Assembly: GCA_023416275.1 (NCBI GenBank)
Contig: JAEZIB010000065.1
Coordinates: forward strand, 1 to 45,035
Direction of reading: 5' to 3'
DNA length: 45,035 nt
From: Bacillota bacterium
GTDB lineage: Bacteria > Bacillota > Clostridia > Acetivibrionales > DSM-1351
Shown: positions 35,177-43,668 of the stretch, in pieces
Numbering within the stretch: the stretch's first letter is position 1
Layout: every line of letters starts with the position of its first letter
Notes under the pieces: generated by a model
Databases searched by the model: none
What the model was told of the DNA's origin: nothing
What the model saw: only the letters and a program-made list of their open reading frames with translations
Position numbers and translations under genes: made by a program

Positions 35177-36625
35177 ATGTCAAAAGTTAAATTTTATCAG
35201 GGAGGTAATATACCTCTAGAAATGCACAAGGTACGCATTGTACAGAAATTAAACCTGCCACCTGTGGAACGACGTTTAGAAGCTATACAGGAGGCTGGGA
35301 ATAACACATTTTTATTAAAAAATCGCGATGTTTTTATGGATATGCTTACTGATAGCGGTGTAAATGCAATGAGTGATAATCAGCTGGCAGCTATGATGCA
35401 GGCTGACGATAGCTATGCAGGCTCTGAGACATTTACTAAGCTTGAGAATAAAATTCAGGAGATTTTTGATAAGAAGTTTTTTCTTCCTGCACATCAGGGA
35501 AGAGCATGTGAAAATATACTTGCTCAAGCATTTGTAAAACCAGGAACAATTGTTGCTACAAATTATCATTTCACCACAACAAAAGCTCATATTACTTTGC
35601 AATCAGGTTCAGTTGAGGAACTAGTTATAGATGAGGGGCTAAATATTAGCAGTACTCATCCTTTTAAGGGCAATATGGACGTCGATAAATTAAAAGCTTT
35701 AGTTGAAAAGCACGGTGCTGAAAAAATTGCATTTGTAAGGTTAGAGGCAGGTACTAATCTTATTGGTGGTCAGCCATTTTCTCTTGAAAATATGAAAGAG
35801 GTTTATAGAGTATGTAAGGATTTCGGAATTATACTTATTTTAGATGCCAGCCTTTTAGCAGACAATTTGTACTTCATAAAGGAACGAGAAGAAGCATATA
35901 AGGATATGAGTATCAGGGAGATTACACGTATCTTTTCAGAACTTTCAGATATCATTTACTTCTCTGCTCGTAAGCTTGGATGTGCTCGTGGTGGTGGAAT
36001 ATGCACAAATAGTGAGGAAATATATATGAAACTTCGTGAGTATATAACTCTTTACGAAGGCTTTCTTACATATGGTGGAATGTCTGTACGCGAGATGGAG
36101 GCTATTACAGTTGGTTTGGAAGAAACTATGGACGAAGACATGATTAATCAAGGACCTCAGTTTATTGCATATATGGTTGAAAAGCTTAAGGAAAAAGGAG
36201 TTCCCGTAGTTACTCCTGCAGGAGGCTTAGGGTGCCATATAGATGCAATGCAGTTTGTTAGTAATATTCCACAAAGTCAATATCCTGCAGGTGCACTTGC
36301 AGCAGCACTCTACATTGCTAGTGGGGTTAGAGGCATGGAAAGAGGAACAATTTCTGAGCAAAGAGATGAAAACGGAAATGAAACCTTTGCAAACGTTGAA
36401 CTTCTACGCTTAGCAATGCCGAGGCGTGTGTTTACACTTTCACAGGTTGATTATGCTATTGATAGAATAGTATGGCTTTATGAAAATAGACAGTTAATTG
36501 AAGGCTTAACTTTTGTAGAGGAGCCAAAAGTACTGCGTTTCTTCTTTGGTAAATTAACTGCTGTCTCTGATTGGCAGACAAAATTAGCAGCTAAATTCAG
36601 AGCAGATTTTGGTGACAGTCTATAA
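35177..36625 (+). CDS. Beta-eliminating lyase (tyrosine phenol-lyase/tryptophanase family)
   Basis: A 482-residue PLP enzyme. TPL-like marks are LTDSGVNAMSD, YAGSETFTKLE, FLPAHQGRACENIL, YHFTTTKAHI, SGVRGMERG and EPKVLRFF. In tyrosine phenol-lyase the Arg of MERG and the Thr of FTTT select the phenol ring, whereas tryptophanase differs there, so specificity may be tyrosine-like. The PLP lysine is Lys266 in FSARKLG, where TPL has SGKKD. The Arg three residues after the cofactor Asp223 (DATR in TPL) is Leu226 here (DASLL), an unusual change. The start is ATG 35177, eight bases after AGGAGG; an ATG at 35171 is too close. It lies between two R4 repeats. Confidence 0.88.
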   Translation: MSKVKFYQGGNIPLEMHKVRIVQKLNLPPVERRLEAIQEAGNNTFLLKNRDVFMDMLTDSGVNAMSDNQLAAMMQADDSYAGSETFTKLENKIQEIFDKKFFLPAHQGRACENILAQAFVKPGTIVATNYHFTTTKAHITLQSGSVEELVIDEGLNISSTHPFKGNMDVDKLKALVEKHGAEKIAFVRLEAGTNLIGGQPFSLENMKEVYRVCKDFGIILILDASLLADNLYFIKEREEAYKDMSIREITRIFSELSDIIYFSARKLGCARGGGICTNSEEIYMKLREYITLYEGFLTYGGMSVREMEAITVGLEETMDEDMINQGPQFIAYMVEKLKEKGVPVVTPAGGLGCHIDAMQFVSNIPQSQYPAGALAAALYIASGVRGMERGTISEQRDENGNETFANVELLRLAMPRRVFTLSQVDYAIDRIVWLYENRQLIEGLTFVEEPKVLRFFFGKLTAVSDWQTKLAAKFRADFGDSL

Positions 36626-36678
36626 TAATAGGTTTTGTAGAATTTAATATATTAAAATTAACATTTAGCAGTTTTCTA

Positions 36679-36797
36679 TGACTAAAGTCAATTACGGTTC
36701 AAGACTTAACCTTTTAGGCGAAATATTCATTTGATGCAGTTTGATTTTGTTTTATGACTTCTAGGAGGCTTTAGTTGATAGTAATTGACTTTGGTAA
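36679..36797. repeat. Repeat R4 copy 3, downstream of the PLP lyase
   Basis: ACTAAAGTCAATTAC (36681-36695) and GTAATTGACTTTGGT (36781-36795) are inverted with one mismatch and bound a ~120-base element. With copy 2 it brackets the lyase gene. Confidence 0.75.
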
Positions 36798-36823
36798 AGC
36801 AGTGATATTACGTAAACTATAAA

Positions 36824-37052
36824 ATAGTCACCTTAACTGAAGCGTAGCCTTAGTATTAGATAGTAATTTACTAAGGTACAGCTTGAGTTATGACGAGGCG
36901 AGAAAATGTCTACTACTTCTGTAAGTGGCGCGTACCGCTTTGGTTTTCAGGCTGTGAGAATATCTCTTGCCTCGCTTACACGCCGCTGATGAAATGAAAT
37001 TTTTCTACAATCAAAAATTTTATTTTGAATCTAGGCGTTATAAGGTGACTAT
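36824..37052. repeat. Twelve-base inverted repeat enclosing R1 copy D
   Basis: ATAGTCACCTTA (36824-36835) and TAAGGTGACTAT (37041-37052) are perfect inverted repeats 205 bases apart. Between them are the hairpin CCTTAGTA/TACTAAGG (36848-36876) and R1 copy D, whose right end joins the right repeat. Confidence 0.7.
36888..37043 (+). repeat. Repeat R1 copy D (full length)
   Basis: Runs TTATGACGAGGCGAG... to CTAGGCGTTATAA with all blocks of the consensus, including GTGGCGCGTACCGC, GTGAGAATATCTC, ACACGCCGCTGATG and TTTTTCTACAATC. It lies about 245 bases upstream of the chitinase gene. Confidence 0.85.
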
Positions 37053-37288
37053 ATCTATTTTAAGTTGTTTTCTTTTCTCAATAATGATCGAAATAAATAG
37101 AGTAAACGATGTACCCTTCCAAGCTACAATTGCTGTACGTGTGTAGATTGAAAAAATATGTCATTGACACAAGTGGCTATGCTTGTTAACATAATATTGT
37201 AAGGCCTAAGGCATATGCGCATAGCAAGGGACTTAGTATTAAACAAATATAACATATAATTACAGTAAAAAACCAGGAGGTACATACT

Positions 37289-38800
37289 ATGAAATGGTCA
37301 ACTACAAAATTTAAGTTACCTTTGTTTTTAATTGCTTTTTTGATGGTTTTTTCGAGTTTATTTAGTCCCTCAGCATTTGCTGCAAAGCCTGATCGTAAAG
37401 CCCCTACAACACCATATAATCTTAGGGCTGTATTAGTTGCTGAAAATTCAATTTCTCTGGAATGGACTGGGTCAACAGACAACGTTGGAGTAGTAGCCTA
37501 TAGTATATATAAAGACAATTTATATATAGGAAGCTCAACAATAAATAAATATACTGTAAATGGACTGACACCAGCAACATCATATAGATTTTATGTTATT
37601 GCAAAGGATGCCGCAGGAAACACATCAAAGAGTAGTAATATTATAACTGTAAAAACTTTAAGTCCAGCGCCAATTCCTGAGCCTGAACCAACACCAACTC
37701 CGGAACCTGAGCCAACACCAACTCCGGAACCAACACCTGTACCAACCACAAATAGGGTAGTTGGGTATTACGCTGCGTGGGCGGCATATTCGGGATATAC
37801 TCCTGATAAAGTTGATCCAAGTAAGTTAACTCATATTAATTATGCTTTTGCAAATATTAGCAGTGATTTAAAAGTAACACTAGGATATCCTGACATAGAT
37901 CCTTCTAATATTAACAAGCTAAATGCACTAAAGCAAACAAATCCTAACCTTAAAACCTTGATTTCTATTGGTGGCTGGTCTTGGTCAGGCAAGTTTTCTG
38001 ATGCTGCACTGACCGAAGAATCTAGAACTATTTTTGCCGATAGTTGTGTGGATTTCATTGTTAAATATGGATTTAACGGTATAGACTTGGATTGGGAATA
38101 TCCAGTCAGTGGAGGATTATCAACAAATATAAAAAGACCTGAGGATAAGCAGAACTTTACACTATTACTTAAAAAACTACGTGAAAAACTTACAGCTCAG
38201 GGAGTTATAGATGGTAAGCAGTATTTGCTCACTATTGCAGGTGGTGCCGGAAGCTGGTATTTGAATAATATTGAATTGAGTAAGCTCCATCAATATCTGG
38301 ATTATGCGAACGTAATGACCTATGATATTCACGGCCCATGGGATAGTTACACAGACTTTAATGCACCATTATATAATAATAGTGATATTTCTCCCCAATA
38401 CAAATGGAGTGTTGACGCATCTGTAAATGCTTGGTTAAATGCGGGAATTCCGGCAGAAAAGCTTGTTGTAGGTGTACCTTTTTATGGATATATATATAAT
38501 TCGATAAATAATGTAAATAATGGATTATATCAAACCTTTTCGGGAGCATCAAGTATAGCATATTCAGCAATTGTTTCTAAGTATTTAAATACTTCGGGGT
38601 TTGTGAGGTACTTCCATCAACAATCCATGGTACCATGGTTATTTAATGGCTCAACCTTTATAAGCTACGATGATGAGCAGTCAATTGGGTTAAAAGCTGA
38701 ATACATTAAGTCCAAAGGTTTGGGTGGCGCGGCAATATGGGAATTAAGCCAAGATGCTAATGGAACTTTATTGGGCGCATTACATGGAGCTATGAAGTAA
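37289..38800 (+). CDS. Secreted GH18 chitinase with an FN3 domain
   Basis: A 503-residue extracellular enzyme. A signal peptide (cleavage after AFA at ~31) precedes a fibronectin III domain (~38-125), a Pro/Thr/Glu linker of repeated PEPTPTPE units (~127-153) and a GH18 barrel (~156-500). The barrel has ISIGGWSWSGKF, the catalytic GIDLDWEYP motif with acid Glu270, MTYDIHGPWD and GGAAIWELSQD. It should cut chitin or chito-oligosaccharides by substrate-assisted catalysis. There is no dockerin, so it is free or cell-associated, unlike the cellulosomal enzyme at 10006. CAGGAGGTAC precedes the ATG. Confidence 0.96.
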   Translation: MKWSTTKFKLPLFLIAFLMVFSSLFSPSAFAAKPDRKAPTTPYNLRAVLVAENSISLEWTGSTDNVGVVAYSIYKDNLYIGSSTINKYTVNGLTPATSYRFYVIAKDAAGNTSKSSNIITVKTLSPAPIPEPEPTPTPEPEPTPTPEPTPVPTTNRVVGYYAAWAAYSGYTPDKVDPSKLTHINYAFANISSDLKVTLGYPDIDPSNINKLNALKQTNPNLKTLISIGGWSWSGKFSDAALTEESRTIFADSCVDFIVKYGFNGIDLDWEYPVSGGLSTNIKRPEDKQNFTLLLKKLREKLTAQGVIDGKQYLLTIAGGAGSWYLNNIELSKLHQYLDYANVMTYDIHGPWDSYTDFNAPLYNNSDISPQYKWSVDASVNAWLNAGIPAEKLVVGVPFYGYIYNSINNVNNGLYQTFSGASSIAYSAIVSKYLNTSGFVRYFHQQSMVPWLFNGSTFISYDDEQSIGLKAEYIKSKGLGGAAIWELSQDANGTLLGALHGAMK

Positions 38801-38920
38801 AATACAAATCTCAAACTTCGCACATAAAAAATCTATTACTAGGCTTTAAGCAGAATATTCAATTGCGAAATTTGAGCGCTAATAATATAATTGACTAAGC
38901 ATTCTCGAAAAAAGTCATGG

Positions 38921-38940
38921 GTGTTCAAACTTATCAATGT
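38921..38940. repeat. Palindromic repeat R3, fragment
   Basis: GGTGTTCAAACTTATCAAT is identical to part of the left arm of the copy at 40001-40049. Confidence 0.5.
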
Positions 38941-38954
38941 TTTATTGACAAAAT

Positions 38955-39013
38955 AATTGCATGAATTAGTAATGGTCTGTTTATTGACCAACTGATTCAT
39001 GCAATTACTTTTT
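38955..39013 (+). terminator. Terminator-like hairpin after the chitinase
   Basis: AATTGCATGAATTAGT (38955-38970) pairs with ACTGATTCATGCAATT (38991-39006), enclosing a GGTC/GACC inner stem, followed by ACTTTTT. It lies 155 bases after the chitinase stop. The remaining bases to 39284 show nothing clear. Confidence 0.65.
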
Positions 39014-39298
39014 GCCTACCTTTTCAGCTGTATATAATTACCTTAAAATTCCATTTGAGAAAGTTAAATAATGTATATAGAGAATGTAGATTAATTATAA
39101 TGTTAAATATTGTAACATTTTAAAATTATTAGGTTTATAAAACCATGATATTAATTTGCCTTTTTGGACATAATAGCAATGGTATCAATTTATTAAATTG
39201 AATTATTATCGATATTGAACTGTTGCTAAAAAATGAATTTGAAACATAAGTTATTGATATTATTGTTCATTTTAAACCAAGGTTAAGGAGGGATTACG

Positions 39299-39640
39299 AT
39301 TAAGGTTATAGGAAGATTTCTCGAACCAAATCAAGTGGGTGGGTTAGTTGATACACTCAAAAACAGTGGGATTCAAAGAAGAGACATGATTATTAGCAGC
39401 TATGATGAAGAAAAATTTCAAAGTATGATGGATGATGTTAAGGATAATCATATTAATGCAGTTATTAAAACTGACCAGGATGATCCTGGACAGCTCCAAT
39501 CATTTGTTAATGGAGTTACAGCATTAACTGAGGATAGTGGAATAGTAGTGTTTGTTAAGTGTGCTAGACATAAGGCACAAGAAGTTAAATCTGTAATGGA
39601 ACAGTCAGGTGCAGAAGAGGTTAAAATTGATGATGATTAG
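39299..39640 (+). CDS. Uncharacterised small acidic protein, apparent ATT start
   Basis: About 113 residues if read from ATT 39299, starting (M)KVIGRFLEPNQVGGLVDTL after the first codon and ending in DDD. AAGGAGGG (39285-39292) is ideally spaced for this codon, and the frame has no ATG or TTG until a GTG at 39335, which has no ribosome binding site and would cut off the first strand. The pattern of alternating strands and helices (KVIGRF, LVDTLKNSGI, DMIISSYD, AVIKTDQDD, GIVVFVKC) suggests a small alpha/beta or ferredoxin-like fold, as in some stress proteins. No family is recognised. It precedes the spore gene tlp by 130 bases. Confidence 0.75.
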   Translation: MKVIGRFLEPNQVGGLVDTLKNSGIQRRDMIISSYDEEKFQSMMDDVKDNHINAVIKTDQDDPGQLQSFVNGVTALTEDSGIVVFVKCARHKAQEVKSVMEQSGAEEVKIDDD

Positions 39641-39770
39641 AAAAAAGGTTTTAGTAATATAAATCTACTTTTGCACATAAAAGTATCGGTGCGGTAGCAT
39701 TATCGATGGTTTAATTACAATTTGCTAGAATATATAAAACTAAACTCAAAAAACAAAGGAGACACTAACA

Positions 39771-39992
39771 ATGACAAAACCAAAGCCAGACGATAGAAGT
39801 GATAATGTTGACAAAATTCAATTTAATATTAACCACACTATCAGAAATATGGAAGCAGCAGATGAGTTAATTGAAAAAACTGACGATATAAAAATGAAAA
39901 AAGACTTAGAAGAAAAGAATGATAGAAGAAGAACTGCACTTAATGGAATGAGGGACGAAATAAGAGACGAAGCAAGAAATCAGAAAAAGTAA
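39771..39992 (+). CDS. tlp: Small acid-soluble spore protein Tlp
   Basis: A 73-residue, charged, helical spore protein. The start TKPKPDDRSDNVDKIQ and the later EEKNDRRR...IRDEAR match the Tlp family closely. Such proteins are made in the forespore and packed in the spore core. AAAGGAGACAC precedes the ATG. Its presence shows that the host forms endospores. Confidence 0.93.
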   Translation: MTKPKPDDRSDNVDKIQFNINHTIRNMEAADELIEKTDDIKMKKDLEEKNDRRRTALNGMRDEIRDEARNQKK

Positions 39993-40000
39993 ATAGCTAA

Positions 40001-40112
40001 ATCAACTTTCCTACATGCAAATTTTATCGGTGTTCAAACTTATCAATTATTTCTAACTCAGCTTTTAACTGATAAGTTGAACACCTGCAATTTTCAACTG
40101 GGAAAGTTGAGT
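40001..40112. repeat. Palindromic repeat R3, full copy
   Basis: The left arm (40001-40049, beginning ATCAACTTTCCTACATG) and the right arm (40067-40112, ending GGGAAAGTTGAGT) are inverted repeats with few mismatches around a 17-base loop. The transcript would form a hairpin of about 45 base pairs. It is the longest of six R3 copies in the window. Confidence 0.85.
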
Positions 40113-40215
40113 AACTAACAAATTTTTGAATAGCCGATTTCAAGTGTATTTTAAGAAATCGGCTATTCTACTGTGTTAAGAGTATGTAAAGTTTATTAAT
40201 ATTATCTATGTTTTT

Positions 40216-41025
40216 TTATCCCACAAATTGGGCTAATTCCATGTTGAACTTATCCTGCTCTTCAAAAAATAGTGAATGACCGCTGTTTTCAAAAGGTATC
40301 AGAATAGAGCTTTTTATCTCCATTTTCATTGCTTCTGCAAGGGGATAGAGACATACCTTATCATGAACACCATGAAGAATTAATGTAGGAACTTGTATTT
40401 TTGCAAGATCAGAGAATAATACTTCATCTCTGAAGGTTTTTGCACATTCGGCAGTTGCCCAGCCAGCAGCTTCAAAGCCCAACTGGAAGAACCAATCAGA
40501 TAAAGCCTGAGTTATAGGTTTGTAGAAAAACATCGGAGCAACATCCTTGAGCATTTGAGGACGGTTATTATATGTTGCTTGAATGATTTCTGTTATATCC
40601 TCTTTTGGTAATCCGTATGGGAAATCGGCTCTTTGAGTCAGGCTTGGGGCTGCAGCTCCAAAAAGTGCAAGTTTTGCAACACCATATCCGTTATAACGAG
40701 ACATATATCTTATAGCTGTAGCACCTCCCATTGAGTGACCCGCCAGAGTGAAATTTTTCAAATTGAGAGCGTCAACTATATATCGTACATCATCAGCTAA
40801 TTGATTATAATCATAACCAATATATGGCTTGCTAGAATTACCAAAACCCCTAGTGTCAAAACCAATACAACGATATCCCATTGCAGGGAGCTTATTGAAC
40901 TGGTACTCATAGGCTCTGTGGCTCAAAGGCCAGCCATGTATGAATAAGATTGTTTTCCTTCCAAGAGGGTTGACTTCATTTATATAAATATTTACATCGG
41001 GTTTGATTTTAAGCAAATAATCCAA
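40216..41025 (-). CDS. Alpha/beta hydrolase (haloperoxidase/esterase-like)
   Basis: A 269-residue hydrolase of the HGWP group: FIHGWPLSHRAYE forms the oxyanion loop, and the catalytic triad is Ser98 (GHSMGG), Asp222 (LHGVHDKVC) and His250 (NSGHSLF). FDTRGFGNSSKP is typical of non-haem haloperoxidase/arylesterase-like proteins. There is no signal peptide. On the minus strand TTGGAGGTCTTAAA precedes the ATG. The substrate cannot be predicted. Confidence 0.93.
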   Translation of the reverse strand: MDYLLKIKPDVNIYINEVNPLGRKTILFIHGWPLSHRAYEYQFNKLPAMGYRCIGFDTRGFGNSSKPYIGYDYNQLADDVRYIVDALNLKNFTLAGHSMGGATAIRYMSRYNGYGVAKLALFGAAAPSLTQRADFPYGLPKEDITEIIQATYNNRPQMLKDVAPMFFYKPITQALSDWFFQLGFEAAGWATAECAKTFRDEVLFSDLAKIQVPTLILHGVHDKVCLYPLAEAMKMEIKSSILIPFENSGHSLFFEEQDKFNMELAQFVG

Positions 41026-41224
41026 TTTAAGACCTCCAAATTCTTAGCTTATATAAGCTTATTATGAAACATAGTGGATTCTGTGGATTTATGAGCTAAA
41101 CACACATTGTATTTATATGCAAAAATCATATGAAAGTTTACATATGAGAAAGTAGAGTTGTTATTTATTATGTTAATTGAAAATACATACAAAAAATCAA
41201 GTAAATTGTATGAAATAAATTTTA

Positions 41225-41253
41225 TTGAAAAAGATTACATATTATTATATAAT
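41225..41253 (+). promoter_or_regulatory. Sigma-A promoter of the mini-collar gene cluster
   Basis: TTGAAA (41225-41230) and a perfect TATAAT (41248-41253) are 17 bases apart, about 70 bases before the first gene. Confidence 0.75.
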
Positions 41254-41323
41254 TTTGGCAACGAGTGTATATTTTTCGCTATTTAGGTATATACATTGCT
41301 AAAAATAAAAGGAGGTAATTGTT

Positions 41324-41569
41324 ATGGAATATTTTTTAGGGGATATTGTACTTTTTCCTTATAGTAATTTTACACCAATGGACTGGATGCCCTGTGAAGG
41401 TCAAATACTTCAAATTCAACAAAATTCAGCCCTTTATTCTTTAATCGGAATCAATTTTGGTGGAAATGGAACTACCACATTTGCTTTACCAGATCTCAGG
41501 AATGCCATACCGTTGAATGGCATGAAATATTTTATTGCAATTTCTGGAATTTACCCAACAAGAGATTAG
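41324..41569 (+). CDS. Miniature phage tail-collar protein 1
   Basis: An 81-residue protein with the tail-collar fold: GDIVLFPYSNFTPMDWMPCEGQ, NSALYSLIGINFGGNG and TTFALPDLRNAIP. Microcystin-dependent (MdpB-like) proteins of ~170 residues begin this way and end with IxxIIAxQGIFPxRN. Here the end MKYFIAISGIYPTRD follows the collar directly, so the variable middle part is missing. AAAGGAGGTAATTG precedes the ATG. It is first in a run with a paralogue at 41675. Confidence 0.88.
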   Translation: MEYFLGDIVLFPYSNFTPMDWMPCEGQILQIQQNSALYSLIGINFGGNGTTTFALPDLRNAIPLNGMKYFIAISGIYPTRD

Positions 41570-41674
41570 TTATATGTAGAAAGAATACTTATGTTTGCTC
41601 GGAAACAATTATTTTGAATAAGTAGTTAATTATTAAAAGTAATAAGATTAAATAGAATATCAGGAGGTAGAATT

Positions 41675-41920
41675 ATGGATTATTTATTAGGTCAAATTGA
41701 ACTGTTTCCTTATACCTTTGCACCAATGGGTTGGATGTCTTGTGAAGGACAAATAATTAGCATCTCACAGAATCAGGCTCTATATTCATTAATTGGAAAT
41801 ACATTTGGCGGAAATCTTCAACAGAATACATTTGCATTACCAAATTTGAAAGGTGCAGAGCCATTGCCTCAGATGAAGTATTATATTGCGATACAGGGGC
41901 TTTACCCACAAAGACAGTAA
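41675..41920 (+). CDS. Miniature phage tail-collar protein 2 (paralogue)
   Basis: An 81-residue paralogue of the preceding gene, about half identical: GQIELFPYTFAPMGWMSCEGQ, NQALYSLIGNTFGGN, NTFALPNLKGAEP and the closing MKYYIAIQGLYPQRQ. It has the same length and the same missing middle. The conserved Cys in xxCEGQ is kept in both. CAGGAGGTAGAATT precedes the ATG. The pair arose by tandem duplication and may assemble together as homo- or hetero-oligomers. Confidence 0.88.
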   Translation: MDYLLGQIELFPYTFAPMGWMSCEGQIISISQNQALYSLIGNTFGGNLQQNTFALPNLKGAEPLPQMKYYIAIQGLYPQRQ

Positions 41921-42009
41921 TTGCTGTATTGAAAAATTAATAAAATTTGTCCTCAGGATAAATTATCAGAATACGGAAAGTGTTTTGATATAGAAAGGAT
42001 GGAAAAAAT

Positions 42010-43290
42010 ATGGCAGATCTTAATATTGCTTTAAATAGACCAGTTACAGCAAGCAGCTACGTATTGCCTTATGAACCTGCAAGAGCTGTTAACGGTACAA
42101 CACAGGCGACAAGCAGATGGCTGTGTAAAACCTTACCAGGTTATATGACTGTTGATTTGGGTAGTACAAATGTTATTACTTCATGGACTGTAAAACACAT
42201 GGGTACGGCAGGCTGGAGAACACCTGACTATAATATGTGCAATTTTGCGCTTCAGGGAAGTAATAATAACACAAACTGGGTTACTATAGACTCTGTTGTA
42301 AACAATACAGTAGCTATTACATCAAGAACTGTAGTACCATGTGCTTACAGATTTGTAAGGTTAAATGTAACAAAAGGTCTAAATACAAATCCTCAATTGG
42401 CTTCTGTTATGGAGCTTGAAGTTTATGGGCATTTACCTAATTCAAGTCTGGCGTCATTAAGCATCAGCAACGGTGCGCTTACCCCGACATTTAATCCTAC
42501 TACATTGGCCTATACTGCACCAAAAGTTCCATATGGAACAACAAGTGTTGTAGTTTCTGCTGCAGCGGCAGATACTACTTCAACAATAAAGGTGAATGGT
42601 GTTGCAATGACAGGCGGACAGAGTACAGTCAATTTGAATGTTGGCGTCAATACCATAAACGTATTGGTGACAGCATTAGATGGAAGTACGAAGACTTACA
42701 CTATTACTGTTGAAAGAGAGCAGGGAGCTGTTCTAAGCAATCTGACAATCAGTAGTGGATCACTTAATCCGACCTTCTCAAGTGGTAATTTAACTTATAC
42801 CACTCAGAATGTAGGCTATGACACTGCAAGTGTTACAGTTGTACCTACTACAAACATCGCAGGCTGCACAATAACGGTGAACGGAAATGCTGCAACCAGT
42901 GGTCAGCCTTCAAATGTAAATCTAGCTGTAGGTAGCAATACTATAAATATCGTTGTTACAAACGGAGCGGTCTCACAGACGTATACGATAACGGTGGTAA
43001 GAGCAAGTAGTCCTTATTTGCAGAGTGTTACGAATATTCCGGGTATAACTTTTGTGAAAACTACGTATACATATACAACAAGTACCACCGTTTCAAAAAT
43101 AAAAAATGTTGCAATAGTACCTGAGGATACTAGTGCTACGTTGGCAATAACAATGAACGGTGTGGCAATTCCGTATGCTTCGTCTTTTAATCTTGATTTA
43201 ATCAGCGGAGCGAATGTTCTGGTAGTTACTGATACCTCTGCATCCGGCGGTGACAGTAGAACATATACTTTTAATATTAATAAACCATAA
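42010..43290 (+). CDS. Discoidin (F5/8C) domain plus cadherin-like domains, no signal peptide
   Basis: A 426-residue protein. Residues ~4-140 form an F5/8 type C (discoidin) sugar-binding fold (NIALNRPVTASSY, MTVDLGSTNVITSW, RFVRLNVTK, MELEVYGH). Two cadherin-like beta-sandwich repeats follow (~148-237 and ~240-330), each with LxxLxISxGxLxPTFxxxxLxYT and ending TYTITVxR. A related third module closes the protein (~333-424). It starts directly with the folded domain and has no signal peptide, unlike normal surface proteins of this type. GAAAGGATGG precedes the ATG. Its position after the collar genes suggests a tail- or spore-associated structural role, unproven. Confidence 0.88.
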   Translation: MADLNIALNRPVTASSYVLPYEPARAVNGTTQATSRWLCKTLPGYMTVDLGSTNVITSWTVKHMGTAGWRTPDYNMCNFALQGSNNNTNWVTIDSVVNNTVAITSRTVVPCAYRFVRLNVTKGLNTNPQLASVMELEVYGHLPNSSLASLSISNGALTPTFNPTTLAYTAPKVPYGTTSVVVSAAAADTTSTIKVNGVAMTGGQSTVNLNVGVNTINVLVTALDGSTKTYTITVEREQGAVLSNLTISSGSLNPTFSSGNLTYTTQNVGYDTASVTVVPTTNIAGCTITVNGNAATSGQPSNVNLAVGSNTINIVVTNGAVSQTYTITVVRASSPYLQSVTNIPGITFVKTTYTYTTSTTVSKIKNVAIVPEDTSATLAITMNGVAIPYASSFNLDLISGANVLVVTDTSASGGDSRTYTFNINKP

Positions 43291-43324
43291 ATACAAATTA
43301 GATTTTTTGTATCCAAATAATGCT

Positions 43325-43358
43325 CAAAGACTGAAATTATAATTAGTTTCAGTCTTTG
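43325..43358 (+). terminator. Intrinsic terminator
   Basis: CAAAGACTGAAA (43325-43336) pairs perfectly with TTTCAGTCTTTG (43347-43358), followed by ATGTTATTTG. It ends the collar/discoidin transcript. Confidence 0.82.
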
Positions 43359-43668
43359 ATGTTATTTGATAAATTAAAATTCTACTAAACTGAATGCTTT
43401 GAACAAGCTAGTTTATATTTATAAATAAAAAAAAGAGCTTAGTGTAAACTGGATAATTCTAAAATTAAATTTAGATTTAAATAGGGGAATTATTTGCTAC
43501 TTTGCAGAAAGTAGTTATTATACGATATTTATTATCATAAAAAAATTGATTATAAAGCAGTAATAACTTATACTTAATTACTGAAAAAATTTAAAAGTAG
43601 GTTTTTGTTTCAGTGCTTTAGTATGGGCTATTAACTTAAATACTATTATTTTTTGAAAGGGTGTTAAA
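43359..43668. other. 310-base AT-rich intergenic region
   Basis: This region lies between the terminator and the last gene. It contains the promoter of the final gene but no repeat, RNA gene or small frame that I recognise. Confidence 0.5.
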
